DNA from: Chromatiaceae bacterium
GTDB taxonomy: Bacteria > Pseudomonadota > Gammaproteobacteria > Chromatiales > Chromatiaceae
NCBI GenBank assembly: GCA_024235395.1
Contig: JACKMK010000002.1
Coordinates: forward strand, 558,001 to 622,000
Length of the DNA stretch: 64,000 nucleotides
Direction: 5' to 3'
The stretch's first letter is position 1. The number at the start of each line of letters is the position of its first letter. Shown piece by piece: positions 43,152 through 53,241 of the stretch. A program made the translations under genes and the position numbers. The notes under the pieces were generated by a model. The model saw only the letters and a program-made list of their open reading frames with translations, was not told where the DNA came from and made no database searches.

Positions 43152-43179
43152 GGCGACGTTTTTATCGAAGAATGTCGCC
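43152..43179. terminator. Hairpin between converging BCCT and cheV genes
   Basis: GGCGAC and GTCGCC flank an imperfect AT-rich extension (GTTTTT against AAGAAT, with wobble pairs) around a 4-base loop, about 12 bp in all. It lies between converging genes and may end both transcripts, though T runs are weak. Confidence 0.4.
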
Positions 43180-43317
43180 CTTTGCCCGGTGCTGTTCGGG
43201 AAAACCGGGGGCGGGACGCAGCGGCGTCGCGGTGCTGAGATACAACGAGCGGGGCACCGCACCGGGGAACCCAGGCACAGTCGTTCGCGCTGTCTTGTAG
43301 CGGAGCGGGTTGGGTAG

Positions 43318-44247
43318 TCAATCCGCCGGGTTGATCTGGTCGAGCACGGCATCGGCCAGGTCGTCGGGACTGTACTTCTGAATGAAGCGGTTGGCTCCCG
43401 TTTTGGCAACCATGTCGCGGTTGAACTCGCCGCTGATCGACGAGTGCAGCAGGATATAGATGTCGCCCATTCCCGGCGTCGCTCGGATCGCCGACGTCAA
43501 TTGGTAGCCGTCCATCTCCGGCATTTCGATGTCCGAGATGATCATCGAAAAGTGGTTCGGCAGATCGACGCCACGTGCCTGCAGTTCGTTGAGCAGTCGC
43601 GACGCGTCCTTGCCGTCGTGGCTGAGTACGCATTCGACGCCGATCTGCTCCAGTGCCCGCCGGATCTGGTTGCGCGCCACGCTGGAGTCGTCGACCACGA
43701 GCACCCGCTGGCCATGTCCGTCGCCGCGCGCCGAGACCCTATCCGACACCTGGGTCTTGGTTTTGACCACCTCATCGAACACCCGCTCGACATCGAGTAT
43801 CGCGATCATGGTGTCGTCGATGGTCGTCACCGAGGTCACATAGGTGTTGCGCCCGGTGGCCCTGGGTGGCGGCAGCACCTTGTCCCAACCGGTATGCACG
43901 ATGCGCTTGACGCTCCCTACCAGGAAGCTGTGCACCGAGCGGTTGTGTTCGGTGACGACGATGTTGGTCGCCGCCAGGTCGGGGTAAGGCGGTTTGCCGA
44001 TCGCCATGGCGAGATCGATGACCGGCATGTTGCGGCCGCGCAGGTGGGCGATGCCGCGCACCAGGCGGTGCGCACCGGGCACCTGGGTCAGTCGCTGGTA
44101 GGGGATGATTTCCTGGACTTTGAAGACGTTGATGCCGAACGTCTGGCTGTCGCTGGTGGTGAAAAGCAGGAGTTCGAGACGCGTACCGGCGACCTCGTTG
44201 CTGTGGAGGACCGAATCACTGCTCTGCTTGTCCCGAAAAGCCGGCAT
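43318..44247 (-). CDS. cheV: Chemotaxis coupling protein CheV
   Basis: A 309-residue protein with an N-terminal CheW domain (about 22-165; FGINVFKVQEIIPYQRLTQV, GIAHLRGRNMPVIDL) and a C-terminal receiver domain (about 180-305) with acidic pair in VLVVDDSS, phospho-acceptor in MIISDIEMPEMDGY, and Lys in the final strand region (FIQKYSPDD). CheV couples chemoreceptors to CheA and tunes adaptation through phosphorylation. It is solitary here, and the organism must have the rest of the chemotaxis system elsewhere. Confidence 0.93.
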   Translation of the reverse strand: MPAFRDKQSSDSVLHSNEVAGTRLELLLFTTSDSQTFGINVFKVQEIIPYQRLTQVPGAHRLVRGIAHLRGRNMPVIDLAMAIGKPPYPDLAATNIVVTEHNRSVHSFLVGSVKRIVHTGWDKVLPPPRATGRNTYVTSVTTIDDTMIAILDVERVFDEVVKTKTQVSDRVSARGDGHGQRVLVVDDSSVARNQIRRALEQIGVECVLSHDGKDASRLLNELQARGVDLPNHFSMIISDIEMPEMDGYQLTSAIRATPGMGDIYILLHSSISGEFNRDMVAKTGANRFIQKYSPDDLADAVLDQINPAD

Positions 44248-44423
44248 CGGATACTCCGGAGGGCTGGTGGCGATGTACGGGCACCCAGTTAGGTCGGTGG
44301 GCCGTGCCGCATCTCCCAGCTAGTCGGTGGCACGGACGATAACTTTAATGGCATTTTCGTCTCCCCCGTCGGTCGGGGCGACAGTTTATACTCCCCGGTT
44401 TCACCGTTTCCCTGGAGCGACAG

Positions 44424-45644
<1,221 letters not shown>

Positions 45645-45657
45645 CGGAGTCCGTATC

Positions 45658-46611
45658 ATGCACAAGCGACTCTGGCTGATTGCGCTGCTGTCGTTCGCCG
45701 GGGTGGCCCTGGCCTTGACCAGAGCGGCACCGATCCGTGGCGAATGGGTCCCCGAGCAGGTCGCGCCGGGGGTATACGTGATTCACGGCCCGACCGAACT
45801 GCCGTCACCGTCCAATCAGGGTTTCATGAACAACCCGGCATTCCTGGTCACCGATGATGGTGTCGTGGTGATCGATCCGGGCAGCAGCGTGCAGGTCGGC
45901 GAGATGGTGCTCGCGCGGATCGAGCAGGTTACCGACCGGCCGGTGCTGGCCGTGTTCAACACCCATATCCACGGAGACCACTGGCTGGGCAACCAGGCCA
46001 TCCGTGCCAAGTACCCGGCGGTCCCGATCTATGGTCACGAACGGGTCGCGCCCAAGGTGCGAGCCGGGGCCGGAGCGGAGTGGGTGCAGATGTTGTTGCG
46101 CATGACCGAACAGGCGATCGCGGGTACCGAGGTGGTCGGTCCCGATCACCCGGTGAACGATGGCGATGAACTGGCGATCGGGGGTCAGACCTACCGGGTG
46201 ATGCACAACGACAAGGCGCACACCGATACCGACATCATGCTGTACGTGCAGGAGAAAGGCGTGGTTTTTCTCGGCGACAACGCCGGTCACCAACGCATCC
46301 TGCGCCTCGAGGGCGGCAGTTTCACCGGCAACATCGAGGCCCTCGGGCAGGCCCTGGCCACCGGTGCCACGGTCTTCGTCCCCGGGCATGGCCCGAGTGG
46401 CGGCGCCGAGGTCGCGGAGCGTTACCGTGACTACCTGGATACGCTGTATGGCACCGTCCAACAGGGATTCGATGACGGCCTCGCCGATTTCGAGATCCGT
46501 CCGTTGCTGTTGCCCAGGCTCGAACCCTGGCAGCAATGGGCGGGATTCGATATCGAACTCGGACGGCATATCAGCGGCGCCTACCTGGAAGCCGAGCGGG
46601 CCGCATTTTGA
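45658..46611 (+). CDS. Exported metallo-beta-lactamase-fold hydrolase
   Basis: A 317-residue protein with a signal-like N-terminus (about 5-21) and a metallo-beta-lactamase fold: NTHIHGDHWLGN (HxHxDH), the third ligand near NDKAHTDTDIML, FLGDNAGH (Asp) and VPGHGP (His). It resembles SoxH-like and quinoprotein-relay Zn-hydrolases found in sulfur oxidisers and methylotrophs. SoxH has no settled function, and no sox genes flank it. Start at 45658 is chosen because the signal peptide starts there; 13 bases separate it from argG. Confidence 0.75.
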   Translation: MHKRLWLIALLSFAGVALALTRAAPIRGEWVPEQVAPGVYVIHGPTELPSPSNQGFMNNPAFLVTDDGVVVIDPGSSVQVGEMVLARIEQVTDRPVLAVFNTHIHGDHWLGNQAIRAKYPAVPIYGHERVAPKVRAGAGAEWVQMLLRMTEQAIAGTEVVGPDHPVNDGDELAIGGQTYRVMHNDKAHTDTDIMLYVQEKGVVFLGDNAGHQRILRLEGGSFTGNIEALGQALATGATVFVPGHGPSGGAEVAERYRDYLDTLYGTVQQGFDDGLADFEIRPLLLPRLEPWQQWAGFDIELGRHISGAYLEAERAAF

Positions 46612-46662
46612 AGTCGGGGGCCGGACAACCCGCCCCGGTAGAGACGACACGGGTCACCGCTT

Positions 46663-47616
46663 GTGCGCTACGCTGAACGTCCATTGATCGGCATCAGCAG
46701 TTGCCTGCTCGGCCAGAAGGTGCGTTACGACGGGACCGCCAAGCGCGACCGCTGGCTGGTCGAGCGGCTGGGCAGGTATGTCGACTACGAGCCGGTGTGT
46801 CCGGAGATGGCCATCGGCCTGGGCGCGCCGCGTCCGCCGATCCGCCTGGTCGGCAGCGTCGATGCCGTACGCGTCGTGGGTATCGCGGACCCGAGCATCG
46901 ACGTCACCGAGGCCCTGGAGGATTTCGCACTGGCGACGGCCAGCCGGTTGCGCGCGATAAGCGGTTACGTGTTCATGAGCAAGTCGCCCAGCTGCGGCAT
47001 GGAGCGCGTCAAGCTGTATGGCCCACACGGCCAGGCCGAGAAGAAAGGGGTCGGTGCCTATGCGCGCGTGCTGATGGCAAGCCTCCCGCACCTGCCGTGC
47101 GAAGAGGAGGGGCGGCTCAACGATCCGGTATTGCGCGAGAACTTCGTCAACCGGGTGTTCGCCTACCGCCGCTGGCAGAGTCTGCGCCAGGCACCGCTCA
47201 CCGCAAAGGCATTGATCGAGTTTCACGCGCGCCACAAATACATGGTGATGGCGCACTCGCAGGCTGCCTATCAGCGCCTCGGAAAACTCCTGTCGCATCT
47301 CAAGGGTGTCGACCTGGGACAGGTCGCCGATGCCTACGAGGCGGAATTCATGAGCGCGCTCAAACGTCGCGTCGGGCGCAAACGCCATGTCAACGCGTTG
47401 CAGCATATCCAGGGTTATCTGAAGGAACGCATCGATGCGGATGACAAGCGCGAGCTCGCCGAGAGCATCGACGCCTATCGCAACGAAGAGGTGCCCCTGG
47501 TGGTGCCGATGAAACTGCTGCGCCACTACTTCCGCCGAAATCCGGATCACTACATCGATCGGCAGTGGTATCTCGATCCCTACCCGGAGGCGCTCGGGCT
47601 GCGCAACGCGATATGA
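46663..47616 (+). CDS. DUF523-DUF1722 protein (YbgA-like fusion)
   Basis: A 317-residue protein. The N-terminal DUF523 part (about 8-150) has the conserved cysteines in ISSCLLGQKVRYDG, PVCPEMAIGLG and KSPSCGMERVK. The C-terminal DUF1722 part (about 170-310) has FHARHKYMVMAHS and a Lys/Arg-rich helix region like E. coli YbgA. The joined form is common in proteobacteria; members are linked to light- or stress-response loci, and the biochemical role remains uncertain. GTG start at 46663. Its stop overlaps the following ATG (ATGA). Confidence 0.85.
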   Translation: MRYAERPLIGISSCLLGQKVRYDGTAKRDRWLVERLGRYVDYEPVCPEMAIGLGAPRPPIRLVGSVDAVRVVGIADPSIDVTEALEDFALATASRLRAISGYVFMSKSPSCGMERVKLYGPHGQAEKKGVGAYARVLMASLPHLPCEEEGRLNDPVLRENFVNRVFAYRRWQSLRQAPLTAKALIEFHARHKYMVMAHSQAAYQRLGKLLSHLKGVDLGQVADAYEAEFMSALKRRVGRKRHVNALQHIQGYLKERIDADDKRELAESIDAYRNEEVPLVVPMKLLRHYFRRNPDHYIDRQWYLDPYPEALGLRNAI

Positions 47617-48368
47617 ACGCACCGGTACAGACCGACAGCTTCGGCATCATCGTGATCGGAGACGAGATCCTCAGCGGTCGGCGACGTGACCGGCACTTCG
47701 ATGCGCTGGGCGGCATGCTGCGCGAGCGCGGATTCGGCGTAGCCTGGTTGCGCATCCTGCCCGACGATCCCGAGTACCTGGCCAGCGAATTCACGCGCAC
47801 CATGGCCGCGCCCAATCCGGTGTTTTGCTGTGGTGGGATAGGCGCCACGCCGGACGATCACACGCGCGCCTGCGCGGCACGCGCCGCGGCTGTGCCGTTG
47901 ACGCTCCACCCCGGCGCGGTCGCCGAGATCGAGGCCCGTTTCGGTGCCGATGCCTACCCCAACCGGATCCACATGGCGGAGCTGCCGAATGGCTGTGAGC
48001 TGATTCCGAACCCCTACAACCGTATCCCCGGTTTCAGCATCAACCGGCACTACTTCCTCCCGGGATTCCCGGACATGGCGCATCCGATGGCGGGCTGGGT
48101 CCTGGACACCCACTACCGGGAGGGCGGCATCGCTGAACGGCAACGCGCGGTACGGGTCCGCGGGGTCACCGAGAGCAGCCTGATGGACCTGATGCAACAG
48201 CTGGTCGTGCAGTTTCCCGATGCGCGCCTTTTCAGCCTGCCGCGGCTCGGGCCGGAGTTCCAGATCGAACTCGGTTTCCGCGGGCGCGGCGACCTCGAGG
48301 CCCCGTTCGCTGCCCTGGTCGCGGCGCTCGAGGCGCGTGGCGTCACGTTCGACCCTGTGCAGGATTGA
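47613..48368 (+). CDS. CinA/MoaB-like molybdopterin-binding domain protein
   Basis: A 251-residue protein of the competence/damage-inducible CinA N-terminal family. IVIGDEILSGRRRDRHFDALG and GGIGATPDDHTRACAA are the MoCF-biosynthesis motifs (GDEI, GGxGxTxDD). It lacks the C-terminal nicotinamide-nucleotide deamidase domain of full CinA. In this form it may act on ADP-ribose- or nucleotide-like pyrophosphates, but activity is not established. It is coupled to the gene before it by ATGA. Confidence 0.85.
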   Translation: MNAPVQTDSFGIIVIGDEILSGRRRDRHFDALGGMLRERGFGVAWLRILPDDPEYLASEFTRTMAAPNPVFCCGGIGATPDDHTRACAARAAAVPLTLHPGAVAEIEARFGADAYPNRIHMAELPNGCELIPNPYNRIPGFSINRHYFLPGFPDMAHPMAGWVLDTHYREGGIAERQRAVRVRGVTESSLMDLMQQLVVQFPDARLFSLPRLGPEFQIELGFRGRGDLEAPFAALVAALEARGVTFDPVQD

Positions 48369-48450
48369 TCCAACGGCATCCCGCCAAGTGCATTGCACAG
48401 GGCAAAACCGCTAGACTCGATGTATCCGGCAATGGACGAAGCAGGCCAAG

Positions 48451-49404
48451 GTGGAATCCGGTCACGACAAGCAGAAGTCCCCTCCGGGTGAGCGCCAGGA
48501 ACCGCTTCCGTGGCAGCACCCGGCGATCCCGGTCGACGACCCGGACGCGGCCGAACGTGTCCGCCAGATCATGGCGAGTGCCAGTTATCGGCAGGCCGAC
48601 CAGGATCCGGACTTCCTGCAGCATGCCGGTATGCGCGGCATGCGTCTGCAGGCCGACTACAGCAAGGCCGAATCCATCCTGCGCAACTACCGCATCGAGC
48701 GGACGATCATCGTGTTCGGCAGCACACGAATCCCCGATCCGCAGGTCGCCCGCGAGCGGGTCGAGCGGCTGCGGCGGTCATCTGCGACGCGGCCCGACGA
48801 CGTCGGACTGGCCCGTCAGCTGGCGGTAGCCGAGCGGATCCACGACAAGAGCCGCTACTACGAAGTCGCGCGCGAGCTGGGCAGTCTGGTGGGTCGGGCG
48901 CAGCATGGCATAGGCAGGGATCGCCTCGCGGTCATGACCGGCGGGGGTCCGGGCATCATGGAGGCCGCCAATCGCGGCGCGTTCGACGTCGGAGCGCATT
49001 CGGTCGGACTGAATATCTCGCTGCCGCACGAGCAGCACCCGAACCCCTACGTGACGCCGGATCTGTGTTTCAGCTTTCACTACTTCGCACTGCGCAAGCT
49101 GCACTTCCTGCTGCGTGCCACCGCGCTGGTCGCATGCCCCGGCGGCTACGGCACGCTCGACGAGCTGTTCGAGGCGTTGACGTTGATCCAGACACGCAAG
49201 ATTGAGCCGCTGCCGGTCGTGTTGATCGGCAGGGCCTTCTGGGAACGCGCGTTCGACGTCGATTTCCTCGTCGATGAGGGCGTCATCGATGCCGAGGACC
49301 GTGACCTGTTCTGGTTCGCGGAAACAGCGCAGGAAGCCTGGGAAGGCATCCTGCAGTGGCATATCAACGCCGGGCAGCCGTTGCTCGGGGGTAGGGTGGA
49401 ATGA
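48451..49404 (+). CDS. LOG-family (TIGR00730-like) nucleotide-binding protein
   Basis: A 317-residue Rossmann-fold protein. TGGGPGIMEAANRGA and the PGGYGTLDELFE motif (from Pro230) are the signature of LOG/PpnN proteins, which cleave nucleoside monophosphates at the N-glycosidic bond (formerly misnamed lysine decarboxylases). It has about 80 extra N-terminal residues, of which YSKAESILRNYRIERTIIVFGSTRI leads into the core. GTG start at 48451. The stop overlaps the next start (ATGA). Confidence 0.85.
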   Translation: MESGHDKQKSPPGERQEPLPWQHPAIPVDDPDAAERVRQIMASASYRQADQDPDFLQHAGMRGMRLQADYSKAESILRNYRIERTIIVFGSTRIPDPQVARERVERLRRSSATRPDDVGLARQLAVAERIHDKSRYYEVARELGSLVGRAQHGIGRDRLAVMTGGGPGIMEAANRGAFDVGAHSVGLNISLPHEQHPNPYVTPDLCFSFHYFALRKLHFLLRATALVACPGGYGTLDELFEALTLIQTRKIEPLPVVLIGRAFWERAFDVDFLVDEGVIDAEDRDLFWFAETAQEAWEGILQWHINAGQPLLGGRVE

Positions 49405-50798
49405 GCATGCGATTGTCGCTGCACGGTGCCGCACACGGTGTGACCGGGTCCTGTCACCTGGTCGAATGTGCCGGCGTCAAATTGCTGATCGATTGTGGCC
49501 TCTATCAGGGCGGGCGCGCGATCGAGGAAGAGAATCGCGGCGATTTCGGTTTCGAGCCCGGCGACATCGACTACCTGCTGCTCACACATGCCCACCTCGA
49601 TCACTGCGGGCGCATTCCGCTGCTCGTGGCCCGCGGTTTCCGCGGCGAGATCATCACCACCGCCGCCAGCCGCGAGCTCGCACGACTGGTCATGCTGGAC
49701 GCCGCCGATCTGCAGGAGGAAGAGGCTGCCTGGCAGGCAAAGAAGGCCAAGCGGCGGCATACCCGGGAGCCCGAACCACAGCCGCTGTACACGGTGCTCG
49801 ATGCCCTCAACAGCATGGAACAGTTTGGCCGCACCGCGCTATACGACCAGCCGCTGCAGATCGCGCCGGGGATCCGGGCGACCTTCATCGACGCCGGCCA
49901 TATACTGGGTTCGGCCAGCATCCTGCTCGAACTCGAGGAACAGGGCGAGCGCCGGCGGGTGCTGTTTTCCGGCGATCTCGGGGCGAACGGACGGCCGCTG
50001 CTGCGCGATCCGGCCACCCCGCCGCACGCCGACGTGGTCGTGATGGAGACCACTTACGGCGATCGCATGCACAAGCGTCTGCAACCCTCGATCGCCGAGC
50101 TGTACGCCGCGATTCAGGACAGCTTCAAACGCGGCGGCAACGTCATCATCCCGACCTTCGCACTGGAGCGCGCCCAGGAACTGCTGTATTGCCTGCGCGA
50201 GGGCGTGGAGCAGGGGCAGCTGCCGGCGTCGATGCAGGTCTTCCTGGATTCGCCGATGGCGATCTCGGCGACCGAGATATTTCGTCGCCATCCGGACTGC
50301 TATGAGCCGGAGATCCGCGAGCTGTTCGGCAATGGCGGGGACCCGTTCGCGCTGCCGGGGCTGCACTTCACGCGCGAGACGGCCGCCTCCATGGCACTCA
50401 ACCGGATCGGCGGCGGTGCGGTGATTCTCGCGGGTTCCGGCATGTGTACCGGCGGCAGGGTCGTCCATCATCTCAAGCACAATCTCTGGCGCACGGACTG
50501 CAGCGTCATTTTCGTCGGTTTCGCGGCGCACGGGACCCTGGCGAGACGGATCATCGACGGCGCAACGAGCGTCCGGATCTTTCGCGAGGAGATCCCGGTG
50601 CGCGCCCGCATCCACACGATCGGCGGTTTCTCCGCACATGCCGACCAGGCGGAGCTGCTGGCCTGGTGGAAGGCGAGCGGCACGGACAAGCGGACGGTCC
50701 TGGTGCACGGCGACGAAGAGGCGATGCAGGCGTTTGCCGCGCTGCTCGACGATCCGCGCGTCATCATGCCGCGTCTGCACGAGTCAATCGTCCTGTAG
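49401..50798 (+). CDS. Beta-CASP metallo-hydrolase (RNA nuclease family)
   Basis: A 465-residue metallo-beta-lactamase/beta-CASP protein with THAHLDHCGRIP (HxHxDH), DAGHILGSAS, FSGDLG, METTYGDR, the beta-CASP motifs IIPTFALERAQELL and ILAGSGMCTGGRVVHHL, and the RMM-type GGFSAHADQAELLAW. These features match the CPSF73/YsgA-like exonuclease subgroup (MBL fold RNA metallo-hydrolases) common in gammaproteobacteria, rather than RNase J. Coupled to the LOG gene by ATGA. Confidence 0.88.
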   Translation: MSMRLSLHGAAHGVTGSCHLVECAGVKLLIDCGLYQGGRAIEEENRGDFGFEPGDIDYLLLTHAHLDHCGRIPLLVARGFRGEIITTAASRELARLVMLDAADLQEEEAAWQAKKAKRRHTREPEPQPLYTVLDALNSMEQFGRTALYDQPLQIAPGIRATFIDAGHILGSASILLELEEQGERRRVLFSGDLGANGRPLLRDPATPPHADVVVMETTYGDRMHKRLQPSIAELYAAIQDSFKRGGNVIIPTFALERAQELLYCLREGVEQGQLPASMQVFLDSPMAISATEIFRRHPDCYEPEIRELFGNGGDPFALPGLHFTRETAASMALNRIGGGAVILAGSGMCTGGRVVHHLKHNLWRTDCSVIFVGFAAHGTLARRIIDGATSVRIFREEIPVRARIHTIGGFSAHADQAELLAWWKASGTDKRTVLVHGDEEAMQAFAALLDDPRVIMPRLHESIVL

Positions 50799-50863
50799 GC
50801 CTAAGGCACGCGCATGGATGGCCGCTATCGGAAACTTGAACGATCAATCGATCTGGGCAGCCT

Positions 50864-53095
50864 ATGATCATGCAGCCTGGCGTCATGGAGACCTTCGGTC
50901 GCAGCGTGGGCGGCGAATCGCAGGTCGGGCGCATCTACGCAGGGACCGTTGGCCTGCTCACGGTCGCTTTCGTCCTGTTCGCATTCAACGCCTGGTATGC
51001 CACGCAGCGGGTGTTCGGCAATGAACTGGAGCACGCCAACCGCCTGCTGCGGCAATCCAGCGAAGCGGTACTGGCGCACGAGGAATCCGTGCTGCGCGTC
51101 CTCGGCCGGCGGCTCGAGGAGGTAGACGCGCTGTTGTACCCCGAACGCAGTCGCCACCTGATCGACCAGATGCTGGAGATCAACACCGCGATGGCCGGGT
51201 TCGGCCTGGTGCGCCCGGACGGGCAGCTGGTACTGGTGTCCGGTGTTCCGGCGGGGCGTAACCTGCCAAGCCTGCTCGACCGGGCCGAGTCGCGCGAAGG
51301 ATTCCTCAGTGCCCTGCAGAGCGATCAGATGGTTATCGGTCGCACCTATTTCTTCCCGCTGCTGCAGAAATGGTTGATCCCGGTGCGCCTGGCGATGCGC
51401 AACGCGGCCGGCGAGGTCGTTCTCGTGATGGCCGCCGGCATCAATATCGACTCGAAGGAAGCGCTCTGGCAGGCGATAGAGGTGAAGCCGGGGATGCAGC
51501 TCGCATTGTTGCGCGATGACGGCTATCCGCAGCTGGTGCTGCCGACTTCGCCGGATCAACGCGAAGCGGTGTACGCCGCGCCACTCACCGCGCATGACGG
51601 TGCGCCACTCATGGGATCCGAAGATGAAACGGCCCTGGTGCGCACCGAACGGCTTGGTCGTTATCCATTGACGGTGGTGACCCGCTACGAACGTCAGACA
51701 CTCGTCGATACCTATCTTCGCGACATGACGATGCCAGCGCTGCTCTATCTGATCGCCCTCGCGATGGGCTGGCTGCTGTTCCAGTACCTGCAGCAGAAAC
51801 AACGCGAGTTCGAGGGCAACCTGATCTACCAGGCATCCCACGACGCGCTGACCGGTCTGCCGAACCGCATGCTGCTCGAGGACCGCGTAATGCACGACAT
51901 CGCGCGTGCCCGGCGCAACAAGCGGCGTGTCGCGATCATGTATCTGGATCTCGATCAGTTCAAACGGGTCAACGACGGTTTCGGCCACAAGACCGGTGAC
52001 CTGATGCTGCGTGTCTGTGCCGATCGCCTGTTGAGCAATCTGCGCGATGCCGACACGGTGGGCCGCTTGGGGGGCGACGAATTCCTGGTGGTGCTACCCG
52101 ATCTGAGCGACGCGACCGCGGTGCGCACCCTGGCGTATCGGTTGCTCGAAGACTTTCGTCGCCCACTGCGGGTCCAGGGGCGTGATCTGTTCAGTACCGT
52201 CAGCATCGGCGTTGCGGTCTTCCCGGATGACGGGGAACGCGCAGAGATCCTGCTGCAGAATGCCGATACCGCTTTGTACCGCGCCAAAGACGGAGGGCGC
52301 GACAATGTCTGCTTCTTTCAACCCCAGCACAGTCAGGCCGCTGCGCGGCGCACCGAGGTCGAGAGCGCCCTGCGCGATGCGCTGGTACACGACGAGTTGT
52401 CGGTGGTCTACCAGCCAAAGGCCAACGGCCGGACACTGCAGTGGGACGGCGCCGAGGCGCTGCTGCGATGGCACAGCGGTCAACTCGGCGACGTCTCGCC
52501 GGCGGAGTTCATCCCGGTCGCCGAGGACAGCGGCCTGATCGACGCGATCGGCTGGTTCGTGATCGATTCCGCGCTGCGTGATCTGCACCGTATCCGCGAG
52601 CGGGTGCCGGATTTCGGTATGGCGGTCAACGTGTCGGTCAGGCAGTTCCGCGACCCGACGTTCATTCGGCATCTGCTCGATCGTCTGCACAAGGCGGACG
52701 TGCCGTGCCACGCGCTGGAACTCGAAGTCACCGAGAGCATCATGGCCGAGGGCGTGCCGGAGCTCGAGGCACTGCGCGAGGCGGGCCTGCGCCTGGCGAT
52801 CGATGATTTCGGCACCGGTTTTTCGAGTCTCAGCTACCTGAAGCGCCTGCCCGTGACCACCCTCAAGCTGGATCGCGCCTTCGTCAGCGATCTGGAGACC
52901 GATAACGCCGATCGTGCGCTGATCACGGCGATCATGGCGGTCGCGCGCGAACTCGATCTGGACACCGTTGCCGAGGGCGTCGAGACACAGGGTCAGTTGG
53001 CGTTCCTGCAGGCGCGCCACTGTTCGCACCTGCAGGGCTACCTGCTCGGTCGGCCGATGCCACTCGCCGATCTCTTGGACCGCCTCCCGACCTAG
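50864..53095 (+). CDS. Membrane GGDEF-EAL protein with periplasmic sensor
   Basis: A 743-residue c-di-GMP enzyme. One transmembrane helix near 25-43, a periplasmic Cache-like sensor (about 45-290) and a second helix (about 292-310) precede GGDEF (intact, 403-407; preceded by an I-site-like position without RxxD) and EAL (EAL intact, 531-533; LEVTESIM, DDFGTGFSSLSYLK, EGVETQGQL present). All catalytic EAL motifs are seen, so phosphodiesterase activity is likely; cyclase activity is possible. An alternative ATG lies seven codons downstream. Confidence 0.9.
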   Translation: MIMQPGVMETFGRSVGGESQVGRIYAGTVGLLTVAFVLFAFNAWYATQRVFGNELEHANRLLRQSSEAVLAHEESVLRVLGRRLEEVDALLYPERSRHLIDQMLEINTAMAGFGLVRPDGQLVLVSGVPAGRNLPSLLDRAESREGFLSALQSDQMVIGRTYFFPLLQKWLIPVRLAMRNAAGEVVLVMAAGINIDSKEALWQAIEVKPGMQLALLRDDGYPQLVLPTSPDQREAVYAAPLTAHDGAPLMGSEDETALVRTERLGRYPLTVVTRYERQTLVDTYLRDMTMPALLYLIALAMGWLLFQYLQQKQREFEGNLIYQASHDALTGLPNRMLLEDRVMHDIARARRNKRRVAIMYLDLDQFKRVNDGFGHKTGDLMLRVCADRLLSNLRDADTVGRLGGDEFLVVLPDLSDATAVRTLAYRLLEDFRRPLRVQGRDLFSTVSIGVAVFPDDGERAEILLQNADTALYRAKDGGRDNVCFFQPQHSQAAARRTEVESALRDALVHDELSVVYQPKANGRTLQWDGAEALLRWHSGQLGDVSPAEFIPVAEDSGLIDAIGWFVIDSALRDLHRIRERVPDFGMAVNVSVRQFRDPTFIRHLLDRLHKADVPCHALELEVTESIMAEGVPELEALREAGLRLAIDDFGTGFSSLSYLKRLPVTTLKLDRAFVSDLETDNADRALITAIMAVARELDLDTVAEGVETQGQLAFLQARHCSHLQGYLLGRPMPLADLLDRLPT

Positions 53096-53241
53096 CCGTC
53101 CCACATCGGAACTGCGCGACATTTTCGTTCGCCCGGGCTGGTCCGCCGCACACCCGCCGGGTTATCGTATGTGGGATGTCGCGGCACCGTGCGCCAGCGG
53201 CATCGATCCCCTGTCACCGTCACTCAGTGTGCGCTGTTCCG

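Noticed and set aside
43084..43317. 77-residue frame starting at the BCCT stop
   Set aside because: Starts with ATGA overlap but the product is Arg/Cys-rich with no family and covers the hairpin at 43152-43179; more likely intergenic.
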